DNA of 64,000 nucleotides from Pseudoglutamicibacter cumminsii (GTDB lineage Bacteria; Actinomycetota; Actinomycetes; Actinomycetales; Micrococcaceae): NCBI RefSeq assembly GCF_016907775.1, contig NZ_JAFBCO010000001.1, positions 1,302,001 to 1,366,000 of the forward strand, read 5' to 3'. Shown piece by piece: positions 48,582 to 56,898 of this stretch (position 1 is its first letter; each line of letters starts with the position of its first letter). The notes under the pieces were generated by a model. It saw only the letters and a program-made list of their open reading frames with translations, ran no database searches and was not told where the DNA came from. The position numbers and the translations under genes were made by a program.

Positions 48582-50270
48582 ATGGACGCAGACGTCATTG
48601 TTGTTGGTGCTGGCTTAGCGGGACTCGTCGCCGCCAGGGAAGCTATTCGCGGCGGCCTGTCTGTTGTCGTCGTTGACCAAGAGAACCGACAGAACCTGGG
48701 CGGACAAGCGTTCTGGTCCTTCGGCGGTATGTTCCTCATCGACACCCCGCAACAGCGTCGACTAGGCGTTAGAGACTCTGCGGAACTTGCACACTCCGAC
48801 TGGACTGGAACGGCGGGCTTCGACCGCTTCGATGAAGAAGGCGGTCTAGGGCAAGACAGGTGGGCACGCCGATGGGCCTACGAATACGTTGAGTTCGCGG
48901 CTGGGGAGAAGGCCTCATATCTGGCCGAACATGGCATCAAGTTCACCCCGGTCGTCGGATGGGCGGAACGCGGCGGCTCAGTTGCGGACGGCCACGGCAA
49001 TTCCGTTCCACGCTTCCACGTCCCATGGGGCACCGGCACTGGCATCGTGAAGCCGTTCATCAACTTCGCGCTGCAAGCCGAGAAAGACGGCAAGCTACGC
49101 TTCAACTTCCGCCACCGCGTCACCGGTCTGTTGACGGAAGGTGGCCGCGTCGTCGGGGTTGAAGGCGACATACTTGAGAGCTCGGCACGCGACCGCGGAC
49201 GCGCATCCAGCCGCGTTGCCACCGGAACGTTCACGCTCAAGGCACCGGCCGTCGTTATGGCGACGGGCGGTATCGGCGCCAACGCCGAGCTGGTACGCGC
49301 GAACTGGCCTGAACGGCTCGGGACTGCGCCGAAGAACATGATCTGCGGGGTCCCGGAATACGTCGACGGTTCGGGCCTGATCGCGGCGGAAGCCGCAGGC
49401 GCACGATGGGTCAACAAGGACCGTATGTGGCACTACACGGAGGGGATCATCAACTATGACCCCGTGTGGCCGAATCACGGGATTCGGATTCTTCCTGGCC
49501 CGACGCCGATGTGGTTCGATGCGCGAGGAAGGCGCCTTCCGCACCCGAACCTTCCGGGCTATGACACGCTGGAGACGCTCAAATACCTTCGGACCACGGA
49601 GGACATTAAGGACTATGACCATTCGTGGTTCATCGTCAACGAGCGGATCCTTGCGAAAGAATTCGCGCTGTCCGGATCCGAGCAGAACCCTGACATCACG
49701 TCGGGCAAAGTGAGCCGAGTCATCGCTTCTCGTTTGTCTTCCGGCATCCATGGTCCGGTGCGTCGTTTCCAGCGCCGCGGACAAGATTTCTTGACGGCCG
49801 AGACGCTCGAGCAGCTCGTGCCGAAGATGAACGAGCTCGTGGGGGAAGAACTCATCGACGTAGATCATCTTCGGGAGCAGATCGAGGCGCGCGACCTGCA
49901 GATCGACAACCCGTTCTCGAAAGACGCGCAAATCCAAGGGATTCACAACTCACGCGCTTTCCGCGGCGACCGGATGATCCGTACAACCAAGCCGCACAAG
50001 CTCCTGGATCCAGCGGCAGGACCGCTGGTTGCTGTGCGTTTGAACATCTTGACCCGCAAGTCTCTGGGCGGGCTGCAGACTGACCTCGCCTCCCGCGTCA
50101 TCGGTGCTGATGGAGACACCCTTCCGGGCCTCTGGGCGGCGGGCGAGGCCGCTGGCTTCGGGGGCGGCGGCGTGCACGGCTACCGTGCGCTCGAGGGGAC
50201 ATTCCTCGGAGGGGCTGTGTTCTCGGGGCTGCTAGCGGGCCGCTCGCTCACTGAAACGCTACGCGGATGA
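48582..50270 (+). CDS. FAD-binding dehydrogenase (fumarate reductase/succinate dehydrogenase flavoprotein family)
   Basis: This 562-aa flavoprotein starts MDADVIVVGAGLAGLVAAREA, the FAD Rossmann motif. Segments of the FAD-binding dehydrogenase subfamily are visible: NLGGQAFWSFGGMFLID, VVMATGGIGANAELVRANWPE, NILTRKSLGGLQTDLASRVIGADG and GLWAAGEAAGFGGGGVHGYRALEG. It is of the type annotated in actinobacteria as a 3-ketosteroid-dehydrogenase-like or general dehydrogenase; the substrate is not evident. The longer frame from 48513 is rejected because the FAD motif starts right after this ATG. Confidence 0.88.
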   Translation: MDADVIVVGAGLAGLVAAREAIRGGLSVVVVDQENRQNLGGQAFWSFGGMFLIDTPQQRRLGVRDSAELAHSDWTGTAGFDRFDEEGGLGQDRWARRWAYEYVEFAAGEKASYLAEHGIKFTPVVGWAERGGSVADGHGNSVPRFHVPWGTGTGIVKPFINFALQAEKDGKLRFNFRHRVTGLLTEGGRVVGVEGDILESSARDRGRASSRVATGTFTLKAPAVVMATGGIGANAELVRANWPERLGTAPKNMICGVPEYVDGSGLIAAEAAGARWVNKDRMWHYTEGIINYDPVWPNHGIRILPGPTPMWFDARGRRLPHPNLPGYDTLETLKYLRTTEDIKDYDHSWFIVNERILAKEFALSGSEQNPDITSGKVSRVIASRLSSGIHGPVRRFQRRGQDFLTAETLEQLVPKMNELVGEELIDVDHLREQIEARDLQIDNPFSKDAQIQGIHNSRAFRGDRMIRTTKPHKLLDPAAGPLVAVRLNILTRKSLGGLQTDLASRVIGADGDTLPGLWAAGEAAGFGGGGVHGYRALEGTFLGGAVFSGLLAGRSLTETLRG

Positions 50271-50393
50271 AGTAGTCCGCGGGGTACTTTCAGGTTACGT
50301 ACACCGTTTCGCCCAAGTGAGCCACGTATACTACAGAGGTTGAATGCCGAGTAGGCGACACATCAGATCGAATCAATAAGGACGTTACTGAGG

Positions 50394-51308
50394 ATGGCAA
50401 AGAATCCAGCGCGCTCCTCGAATAAGGACCGTGTGCAGGCAGCCCGCGAACACGCGGAGCAGCAGCGCATCGCAACGCAGAAGGCTCAGCGCCGCCGCGC
50501 GAACCTGATCAAGGCAATCATCGCCGCTATTGTGCTGGTCGTTGTTGCGGTAGCCGTGGTGATCATCATCGGCCTCAAGAACAAGGGCGAGGATCAGTAC
50601 GCGGAAGGTCCATACCCGAAGACCGGTAACGAAGTTGGCGGCGTGCTTTTCACGGGCCCAACAGAGGCAAAGGCTACGAACCTTACCGGCAAGGTCAAAC
50701 GTCCAGAAGGTGACAACCCTCTGCCATCTGAAAAGGTCAACATCAGCGGCGTTGATAAGAACGCGACGCCTGTTCAGGTTATCGTCTACGCGGACCCTGC
50801 ATGCCCTCACTGCTACGAGTTTGAAAAAGGCTGGGGCCCAACGTTGAAACAGCACCTCGAGGCAGGCAAAATCACGCTCGAGCAACGAATGGTCCCGTAC
50901 CTGGACCGTGGCTCACCAAGTAACTACTCGTCCCGTTCTATCAACATGCTCGCATGCGTCGCTGACTCCAAGCCGGAAGCTTACAGCGCAGTCTTGAATG
51001 AACTGTTCGAGGTCACTATGTCCCAGGGCGAGCAGAAGAACCAGGAACTGATTGACCTTGCCAAGAAGCACGGCGTCGACGGCAACATCGACAGCTGCGT
51101 CACCGACGGAACGTTCCGTCCATGGGTTGCGCACGCTGACCGCCAGGCTCGTGAAGATGGCGTTAGCGGCACCCCGAGCGTATTCGTCAACGGCGAACGT
51201 TGGGACGGCAAAAAGAACCCAGATTTCGGCGGCTGGCTGCAGGGCAAGATCGATGCCGCAGGTAAGGACGGCGACGCAAAGCGCAGTAACGCTAAGGACG
51301 ATAAGTAG
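50394..51308 (+). CDS. DsbA-like thioredoxin-fold membrane-anchored protein
   Basis: This 304-aa protein has a basic cytoplasmic N-terminus, a single membrane helix (LIKAIIAAIVLVVVAVAVVIIIGL), and an extracytoplasmic thioredoxin-fold domain with active-site CPHC (about residues 137-140) in VYADPACPHCYEFEKG. The DsbA helical insertion and the cis-Pro region GVSGTPSVFVNGERW are present. It likely forms or exchanges disulfides in exported proteins. No second oxidoreductase is adjacent. The C-terminal tail is Lys/Asp-rich. Confidence 0.9.
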   Translation: MAKNPARSSNKDRVQAAREHAEQQRIATQKAQRRRANLIKAIIAAIVLVVVAVAVVIIIGLKNKGEDQYAEGPYPKTGNEVGGVLFTGPTEAKATNLTGKVKRPEGDNPLPSEKVNISGVDKNATPVQVIVYADPACPHCYEFEKGWGPTLKQHLEAGKITLEQRMVPYLDRGSPSNYSSRSINMLACVADSKPEAYSAVLNELFEVTMSQGEQKNQELIDLAKKHGVDGNIDSCVTDGTFRPWVAHADRQAREDGVSGTPSVFVNGERWDGKKNPDFGGWLQGKIDAAGKDGDAKRSNAKDDK

Positions 51309-51437
51309 TCCATAAGCTTCATCCTTGTAACGTTTTCTGGGGTTCGCTGGCCAAACGCATACACGCTACGGGTGAGTGTGTGTTTGGCCAGCGAATGTCG
51401 TAAGATTGTTTATCGTGCCTCAGTGCGGGCACGGTAC

Positions 51438-51511
51438 GCCTCCTTAGCTCAGCTGGCCAGAGCAACTGTCTTGTAAACAGTAGGTCGCCGGTTCGAATCC
51501 GGCAGGGGGCT
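51438..51511 (+). tRNA. tRNA-Thr(TGT)
   Basis: This 74-nt gene has acceptor GCCTCCT/AGGGGGC, anticodon loop CTTGTAA (TGT) and T-arm GGTTCGAATCC. Confidence 0.96.
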
Positions 51512-51576
51512 CGAGGACGAATCCCGTCAAGGAATATTTCCCCTAAGAAATATTTCCCCTAACAAAATAATTCCTA

Positions 51577-51650
51577 GGATCCTTAGCTCAGTTGGTTAGA
51601 GCGTTCGCTTCACACGCGAGAGGTCGCTGGTTCGAATCCAGTAGGATCCA
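51577..51650 (+). tRNA. tRNA-Val(CAC), integration target
   Basis: This 74-nt gene has acceptor GGATCCT/AGGATCC, anticodon loop TTCACAC (CAC), T-arm GGTTCGAATCC, discriminator A. Its last 14 bases plus the next base are repeated at 52674-52688 together with a copy of its terminator, marking it as the attachment site of a past integrative element. Confidence 0.95.
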
Positions 51651-51651
51651 C
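51637..51651 (+). repeat. att core, left copy (3' end of tRNA-Val)
   Basis: TCCAGTAGGATCCAC, identical to 52674-52688. Confidence 0.8.
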
Positions 51652-51655
51652 TTTG

Positions 51656-51690
51656 AAGCCCCGAGTTCACTCACGAACTCGGGGCTTTTC
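51656..51690 (+). terminator. Terminator of tRNA-Val (left copy)
   Basis: AAGCCCCGAGTTC pairs with GAACTCGGGGCTT, followed by TTCC. The same hairpin, slightly diverged, recurs at 52692-52727. Confidence 0.88.
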
Positions 51691-51780
51691 CTTGTAATCA
51701 CGTCCTTGTAATCACGCGGAAAATCAGGGTTTCCACGTCGCTGGCATATACTCATAAGATGACACTAAGTGACAGGAAAA

Positions 51781-51818
51781 CTGCCACACACTGCCACACA
51801 CTGCCACACACTGCCACA
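51781..51818 (+). repeat. Left arm-type repeats, four CTGCCACA units
   Basis: CTGCCACA starts at 51781, 51791, 51801 and 51811, a 10-bp tandem array. The same word occurs twice near the other att copy. These look like integrase arm-type binding sites. Confidence 0.65.
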
Positions 51819-51840
51819 CCTGGACGGAGTGGGGGGCGTG

Positions 51841-51894
51841 ATGACCACGAAGAAGAAAGTGTCAAGAGGCATCGCAGAGTACCGCGGGACGTGA
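51841..51894 (+). pseudogene. Integrase gene stub (first 17 codons)
   Basis: The frame M-T-T-K-K-K-V-S-R-G-I-A-E-Y-R-G-T then stop matches the opening of tyrosine recombinases of actinophages (basic start, then a G-I-x-x-Y-R-G-x-W-R-A-R strand). The frame ends exactly where the Trp is expected, so a deletion has removed the rest. Confidence 0.55.
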
Positions 51895-51913
51895 CGCGTA
51901 GATTCTTGGAGGC

Positions 51914-52228
51914 ATGAAATTGTTCGGAGGCGGCCCCTATAAGGCGGACTATGAATACAGCACGTTTGAGTTACACGCTGTGTTTGCTGAGGCGCTGGTT
52001 CAATCTGTTGGTTTACCTGAGGATTGTTCAGACTTCATTCAAGGACCGCTCGAGGCAGGAGAGGCCTGGCTGGCTTTAGAGATAACCGCTGACCTTATTG
52101 AATCTTATGGCGCGAAAGTGGACCCGACTTTGTTTCGGCAAATGGAGGACGCACAGCGTCACTATCTGGATGAGACCTTGCAGGGCGCTATTGAAAAAGT
52201 GCGCCCGTATGTAACACCAGCTACCTAA
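51914..52228 (+). CDS. Small protein resembling MafI-type immunity proteins
   Basis: This 104-aa acidic, helical protein is the only intact gene in the scar. The stretch CSDFIQGPLEAGEAWLALEITADLIESYGAKVDPTLFRQMEDAQRHY recalls MafI-like immunity proteins, with a G-E-x-x-x-A-L-E core between helices. Such proteins neutralise polymorphic toxins. No toxin gene is next to it. It follows a TTGGAGG ribosome site and has its own terminator (52245-52277), so it looks like a working unit. Family assignment is tentative; it could equally be another small phage cargo protein. Confidence 0.55.
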   Translation: MKLFGGGPYKADYEYSTFELHAVFAEALVQSVGLPEDCSDFIQGPLEAGEAWLALEITADLIESYGAKVDPTLFRQMEDAQRHYLDETLQGAIEKVRPYVTPAT

Positions 52229-52244
52229 TCTTTTCGAACCTTCT

Positions 52245-52277
52245 AACCTACCCGGGTTTGCTCGGGTGGGTTTTCTT
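52245..52277 (+). terminator. Terminator after the small immunity-like gene
   Basis: AACCTACCCG pairs with CGGGTGGGTT (one G-T pair) around GGTTTGCT, followed by TTCTT. Confidence 0.78.
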
Positions 52278-52366
52278 ATACCCGAAAACAGGTTTCCGTA
52301 CTACCGCCGGGGGTATAACGGCGGGCTAATCCACGCACATGATTGCGGCATGAATGGAGGGCACAC

Positions 52367-52513
52367 ATGTCCGAAAATGTTCAAGAGAACAAAGAATCAC
52401 AGTCCACCGATACGGCGGGGTTTACTCCTATCAATAGCCAGGAGGAACTAGACCGGATTATTGGGAATCGGCTCGCACTGCGAATCTCCCCGCCTGTTTG
52501 CCCGCCCCGATGA
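52367..52513 (+). pseudogene. Truncated phage scaffold/capsid-assembly ORF
   Basis: A 48-codon frame with GGAGG ribosome site begins MSENVQENKESQSTDTAG and continues FTPINSQEELDRIIGNRLA. The F-x-P-I-x-S-Q-E-E-L-D-x-I-I-x-x-R-L-A pattern is typical of the N-terminus of phage scaffold (DUF4355-type) proteins, usually ~180 aa. After NRLA the frame continues into unrelated sequence and stops, so it is a 5' remnant. Confidence 0.55.
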
Positions 52514-52602
52514 GCTCACACAGGCGGCGTGGAGCTGCTCGCCCCGCGAAGGAGATACACAGCGGGATCAAGGGGCCGCAGACGGTCGGGGAAGAATCCG
52601 AA

Positions 52603-52623
52603 CTGCCACACAAAACTGCCACA
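52603..52623 (+). repeat. Right arm-type repeats, two CTGCCACA units
   Basis: CTGCCACA at 52603-52610 and 52616-52623, same word and orientation as the left array, 51 bp from the right att copy. Confidence 0.6.
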
Positions 52624-52673
52624 GCTAAGAAAGTCGCCCGAAGGTCCCTGAGAATACGCGGCCCTGTGGATAC

Positions 52674-52688
52674 TCCAGTAGGATCCAC
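52674..52688 (+). repeat. att core, right copy
   Basis: TCCAGTAGGATCCAC, identical to the 3' end of tRNA-Val. Confidence 0.8.
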
Positions 52689-52691
52689 GCG

Positions 52692-52727
52692 CAAGCCCCG
52701 AGTTCGTGGGTGAACGCGGGGCTTTCC
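52692..52727 (+). terminator. Duplicated tRNA-Val terminator (right copy)
   Basis: AAGCCCCG and CGGGGCTT form the stem with AGTTC/GAAC extending it less perfectly, followed by TCCGTTT. Confidence 0.7.
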
Positions 52728-52926
52728 GTTTAATTTTGCGCCTTCGAAATGCGCACGTCCGTGGCACGGCCTAAAGTGGGATAAGGCGCAAGTCTCACGT
52801 GCAGAAAACATGCGTCACAAGCCATGTGCAGTAAGCCACATGCACGTTTCTGAGTAGCGGCAACACTGGGCAAATCATTAGGCGAAATACTAGACGAACC
52901 ACTTGGCGAGGGGAGACGACAACAGA

Positions 52927-54969
52927 ATGACCGACCGTCAGAACTCACGCCAGCCACGCTTCCGCCGCAAGAACAAGAATCTCCCCAACACCCAGCCCCA
53001 CCAAGCTGGCGTCGACCGGGACGTGCCTCACCCGACCACATTCGACCCCAACATTCCGCTACCTGCCGTCCCTCCGCCATCGATACGCGACATCGCTAAC
53101 GACAACGACGAGATTCTCCGCGAAGAATCGCGTGCAAACCCGACACATGCAAACCCGACGCATGCAGAACCGGCTCATGCAGAGTCGACTGATGCAGAAG
53201 TCGCCGGCGTAGAAGTAGTCGACCCGTCACATCGGGCCGACACCTCGGCGACCTCCGTCTGGACAGTTGCGCAACGCCAAGGTTCCATCCTTCGCTCGCT
53301 TGAAGCCGTCCAAATCACGCAAGACCAGACACCCGTAGCTGACCCCGCCCACGCCGCTGACGGTGAGCGGCCCGCGAGCATCGTATCGATAGGCGAAATT
53401 GCGCCGCAAGAAGCCGGCCGACCGCACAAAAAGAAGGGCCCCCGCGGAGTCCGGTCACCACACCGTCGCGGGAAAACGACCGCCGCAGAGAAAGCCAGCG
53501 GCCGGAAACAGAAAACCAAGGTAAGCGATACAGAACAGCGTGCGACGACGGCCCCACTCGTGCGCGGTCTTCGCGGCATGTTCCAAGGGGAAGCGCCTGC
53601 GACAACCACGTTCAACATCGTCGACAGGCTCATTGGTTCGCCGTTTGAACAAGCCGCCGCCCGTACCGACCCGCAAGCAGAGGCCGAAAAAGAAGCCGAG
53701 AATGTACGACGCGCAATGCGGTTCGCGCTCGACATCGCTGAACTCATGTTGCGGTGGGGCTCCGGCGCTCAAGAAGTAGAGACCGCGATCATCGCCGTCA
53801 CCGCGTCATCCGGTCTGCGGCACATCGACGTCGACATCACCAACCAGTCGATCCACCTCAACTGGACCCCTCCAGAAGGCATGCCGGTCTCCGTGATGCG
53901 GGTCGTGCGGTCCTTCTCCGATAACTACAAATCGCTTGCCGCACTCCACCAGCTTGTCGCTGACATCGCGGCAGGGCGTATAGAAATCGAAGCCGCGCAA
54001 GCCCGCATGCGAGCGATCCGCCGCTACCGGCATCCGTACTCCGCGACCGTCACGTTCATCGGAAGCCTCGCGTTCGCAACACTCTTCGTCGTGTTCATCG
54101 GCGGCGGATGGCGCGCGGCAACTGCGGTGTTCTTCACCCAAGCGTTCATCTCCACCGTGACACGGCTCAACATCAAGTGGAGAGTCCCGGAATTCTTCAA
54201 CGTCGCATCAAGCACACTGCTCGCGACAGTCATTGCGTTGCTTCTCTACAACTACGAGATCATCAGAAACCCGGAGATGGTGGTCGCCGGCGGGCTCATG
54301 CTGATCCTGCCCGCGGGCAGGTTCGTTTCCGCGGTCCAAGACGCGATCTACGGGTTCCCGCTCACCGCGGTCTCCAGGCTCTTCTCGGCACTGATCATCT
54401 ACGCGGCCATTATCACCGGCGTCATGGCCGGCGCCTACGTCGCTGCATCCTTCAACCTGAGCGAAATCGACCTCGCCCGTCCGCCAGCAGCTAACGACCT
54501 CCCGTTCTGGGTGCTTACGCTCCTCGCAGTCTTCGCAGTCCTTAGCGGGGCGGTCATCCAACAGGTTGCACCGATGCACTTGCTGCCGATCGCGCTCGTG
54601 GTCGTCGCAGGCTACTCGACGTACTGGGTCTTCGCTCACAGCCTCAACGTTGGGCCGCGAGCAACCCCAGCGGTTGCCGCCGCAGTCATGGGCCTGCTTG
54701 CACGCCTCATCGCCCAACGGCTCAACATCCCTTCGCTGATCCTGATCGTGCCATCGATCATCATCATGCTGCCCGGGCTTGCGATCTTCCGGTCGATGTA
54801 CGCGATGGTTCAGCAAGCCGAAGGTATCTCGACCTCGATAGCGGGCATGGTCGTCTCGTTCTCGATCATCATGGCGATCGCAGTCGGCGCGGCCTTCGGT
54901 GATCTGCTCGCACGCCCATTCACTGCAGGCCTCAACCTCGCATACAAACAGCGCACCCGCCGACGCTAA
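52927..54969 (+). CDS. thrE: ThrE-family threonine/serine exporter
   Basis: ThrE-type proteins export threonine and serine. The 680-aa protein has a ~240-residue hydrophilic N-terminus, a soluble ThrE domain (RFALDIAELMLRWGSGAQEVETAIIAVTASSGL), then about ten membrane helices, in the order of the one-component ThrE of corynebacteria. The hydrophilic part carries a repeat of HANPT / HAEPA / HAESTDAE type encoded by imperfect 15-bp tandem units (about 53130-53205). ATG at 52927 is used (MTDRQNSRQPRFRRKNKNLP); an earlier ATG eight codons upstream has a poorer context. Confidence 0.88.
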   Translation: MTDRQNSRQPRFRRKNKNLPNTQPHQAGVDRDVPHPTTFDPNIPLPAVPPPSIRDIANDNDEILREESRANPTHANPTHAEPAHAESTDAEVAGVEVVDPSHRADTSATSVWTVAQRQGSILRSLEAVQITQDQTPVADPAHAADGERPASIVSIGEIAPQEAGRPHKKKGPRGVRSPHRRGKTTAAEKASGRKQKTKVSDTEQRATTAPLVRGLRGMFQGEAPATTTFNIVDRLIGSPFEQAAARTDPQAEAEKEAENVRRAMRFALDIAELMLRWGSGAQEVETAIIAVTASSGLRHIDVDITNQSIHLNWTPPEGMPVSVMRVVRSFSDNYKSLAALHQLVADIAAGRIEIEAAQARMRAIRRYRHPYSATVTFIGSLAFATLFVVFIGGGWRAATAVFFTQAFISTVTRLNIKWRVPEFFNVASSTLLATVIALLLYNYEIIRNPEMVVAGGLMLILPAGRFVSAVQDAIYGFPLTAVSRLFSALIIYAAIITGVMAGAYVAASFNLSEIDLARPPAANDLPFWVLTLLAVFAVLSGAVIQQVAPMHLLPIALVVVAGYSTYWVFAHSLNVGPRATPAVAAAVMGLLARLIAQRLNIPSLILIVPSIIIMLPGLAIFRSMYAMVQQAEGISTSIAGMVVSFSIIMAIAVGAAFGDLLARPFTAGLNLAYKQRTRRR

Positions 54970-54999
54970 ATGGCGCAACAAGCTACGGGGTAACGCTAG

Positions 55000-55806
55000 C
55001 TAAACAGTCCAATCGATCGGGTCATACCCCATCGAAACCAGCGCCTCATTCGCGCGAGAAAACGGACGCGAACCAAAGAAACCGCGGCGCGCCGACAACG
55101 GCGACGGATGCGCGCTCTCAATCACCGGATGCCTTTCAAGCAACGGCGCGAAACCCTGCGCATGCCGCCCCCACAAAACAGCAACCGGGGCTCCACCCTG
55201 CCCATCCGACCCGCGCCGGCCCAGCTCCGCAACCACCGCTCCCGTGATCTCATGCCAACCAATACGAGAATGAGACCCCGCCTCACCCCTGGCCACCGTG
55301 AGCGACGTGTTCAAAAGCATCACGCCCTGAGCCAACCACCGCGAAAGATCACCGTGCCCCGCGGGAGCGAGCCCCACATCGTCGGCAAGCTCACGGTAAA
55401 TGTTCACCAAGCTACGCGGCAACGGACGCACCGACGCATCGCATGCGAAAGCCAACCCGATCGGATGCCCCTCAGTAGGGTAAGGGTCCTGCCCGATAAT
55501 CAGGACCCGGACATCCTCGGGAGGGACAGACAACGCACGGAACACATGCTGCGGAGCCGGCAGAATCCGTTCACCCGAGGCAAGGCGGGACGCCAACTCA
55601 TCACCCACGCGGCCCAACTGCGGACCCAAGCCAGCCAACACATCGCACCACGCCGGGGCGACGCCCCAACCCATCCACCGCTCACGCCACTGCGGAAACC
55701 AGCCCGAAGGATCAGCGGAAACCTCAGCGCTCGTCGGGACAACCACTGCCGGAGGCGCGCTAGCCGGCATAGAACGGTCATCAGGCACAGAACTCATAAA
55801 CCCCAT
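55000..55806 (-). CDS. ung: Uracil-DNA glycosylase
   Basis: Ung removes uracil from DNA. The 268-aa protein has catalytic GQDPYPTEGHPIGLAFA (Asp), the SLVNIYRELADD stretch, and the leucine loop SAHPSPLSARRGFFGSRPFS with the catalytic His. About 60 residues precede the conserved domain, including a Pro/Ala-rich start (MSSVPDDRSMPASAPPAVV), longer than usual; a start at 55797 (MSSVP) is equally possible. It converges with the ThrE gene. Confidence 0.95.
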   Translation of the reverse strand: MGFMSSVPDDRSMPASAPPAVVVPTSAEVSADPSGWFPQWRERWMGWGVAPAWCDVLAGLGPQLGRVGDELASRLASGERILPAPQHVFRALSVPPEDVRVLIIGQDPYPTEGHPIGLAFACDASVRPLPRSLVNIYRELADDVGLAPAGHGDLSRWLAQGVMLLNTSLTVARGEAGSHSRIGWHEITGAVVAELGRRGSDGQGGAPVAVLWGRHAQGFAPLLERHPVIESAHPSPLSARRGFFGSRPFSRANEALVSMGYDPIDWTV

Positions 55807-55892
55807 GCTGACACGCTCGACAGCTAGAATGAAACACGCACAACGCCGGGCCGCAAGGCATCAGCGCCAAGCAACACATGAAAAGGAGTGCA

Positions 55893-56216
55893 GTGGCTGA
55901 AACACCTCACACCCCGCACTCTGCAGAAGACGAGACTCTCACCGAACTGAAACGCGGGATCCTCGACTTCGAAAAGAAAAGCTTTAAATATAGCGGTGCG
56001 AAAGAAGACGCGATTCACGAACGCTTCGGGCTCACCACGACTCAGTATTATCAGATCCTTAACGGGCTCATTGACCAGCCGGCGGCTCGGCGCTACGCGC
56101 CCTACGTTGTGGAACGACTGCACCAACAGCGAACCGCGCGGACCGCAGGTGCCGGCGGGACACGGTCGACGCGCGCGCGGTCAACGCGCACACCGTCGAA
56201 GCGAATGAACGGATAG
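55893..56216 (+). CDS. DUF3263-family protein
   Basis: This 107-aa protein matches the small actinobacterial DUF3263 family: LTELKRGILDFEKKSFKYSGAKEDAIHERFGLTTTQYYQILNGLIDQPAARRYAPYVVERL. It resembles a helix-turn-helix region, and the C-terminus is Arg-rich (TRSTRARSTRTPSKR), so DNA binding is plausible. GTG at 55893 lies after AAAAGGAG; an ATG five codons earlier is also possible. The LytR_C gene follows after 7 bp in an operon, as in related genomes. Confidence 0.85.
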   Translation: MAETPHTPHSAEDETLTELKRGILDFEKKSFKYSGAKEDAIHERFGLTTTQYYQILNGLIDQPAARRYAPYVVERLHQQRTARTAGAGGTRSTRARSTRTPSKRMNG

Positions 56217-56223
56217 GACAACC

Positions 56224-56898
56224 ATGGGCAAGCGATACCCCACCGACGAATTCGATTCAGTCCCCCAGACACCCAAGCGGGCAGGTGCCCACAGATCTTG
56301 GGCTGTATTCCCGCACCCAGCCAAGCGTCTGCGTTCCATCCTGATCGTCGGAGCTTTCGTGCTAGCGGTGGGGATCCTGATGTTCACCGTGGTGCGGCCG
56401 TGGTCAGCAGAAGCTTTCGGTGACCTCAAAAAAGACGAACAACAGACCGAACAACCTCAAGCGTCTGGTTCCGAAGAGGAGAGCCCTTCGGCCGGGCCGA
56501 GCGATGAGCCAACCGGGGAGTCATCCGCTTCCGACGGGGCCGAATCTGATGGGCCCAGCGATGCGGCGGATACCAGCGCATCTGCGAGCGAGGACGCTGA
56601 AAGCGACGCCCCGAGCGAAGAAGAACTCGCCGTGCCTCTCTGGGTATACAACGCAAACGGCAACGCCGCGTTGACTCAAGACGCCGTAACCCACCTCACA
56701 GAAGAAGGCTTCCAGCCCGTAGCGGGCGGACAGTGGAGCCGAATCGAAGACACAAGCACGGTGTACTACAAGAATGAAGCCGATGGCGCGCTCGCCGCGA
56801 AGATCGCCGGGAAACTCAAGATTTCGGGCACCTACCAGCACCAGAACATCCCGCAAGACATCACAGTGGTGATCGGGAGCGACTACACGCCGCGCTAG
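56224..56898 (+). CDS. Membrane-anchored LytR_C-domain protein
   Basis: In 224 aa, a cytoplasmic N-terminus leads to one membrane helix (SILIVGAFVLAVGILMFTVVRPW), an acidic Ser/Asp/Glu-rich spacer of about 90 residues, and a C-terminal LytR_C domain (VPLWVYNANGNAALTQDAVTHLTEEGFQPVAGGQ). Such domains occur alone or with LytR-CpsA-Psr wall ligases; the role here is unknown. It pairs with the DUF3263 gene. Confidence 0.85.
   Translation: MGKRYPTDEFDSVPQTPKRAGAHRSWAVFPHPAKRLRSILIVGAFVLAVGILMFTVVRPWSAEAFGDLKKDEQQTEQPQASGSEEESPSAGPSDEPTGESSASDGAESDGPSDAADTSASASEDAESDAPSEEELAVPLWVYNANGNAALTQDAVTHLTEEGFQPVAGGQWSRIEDTSTVYYKNEADGALAAKIAGKLKISGTYQHQNIPQDITVVIGSDYTPR

Larger units (their letters stand above)
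51637..52688 (+). mobile_element. 1-kb scar of an integrative element (decayed prophage) in tRNA-Val
   Basis: The element is bounded by the 15-bp direct repeat TCCAGTAGGATCCAC (51637-51651 in tRNA-Val; 52674-52688). After each copy the sequence continues with AAGCCCCGAGTTC and a terminator stem, so tRNA end and terminator are both duplicated. CTGCCACA repeats lie just inside both ends. Inside are a 17-codon integrase start, one intact small gene and a truncated scaffold-like ORF. Most of the element, including the integrase body, is deleted. Confidence 0.75.
52514..52926. other. 413-bp region without genes: right end of scar and leader of the exporter gene
   Basis: Scar debris holds two CTGCCACA units (52603 and 52616), the right att copy and the duplicated terminator. 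From about 52730 the sequence is the promoter region of the exporter gene at 52927. Short frames on both strands look incidental. Confidence 0.6.

Noticed and set aside
51781-52623. CRISPR array from the CTGCCACA repeats
   Set aside because: Units are 8-10 bp with no spacers of regular length and no cas genes; recombinase arm sites fit better.
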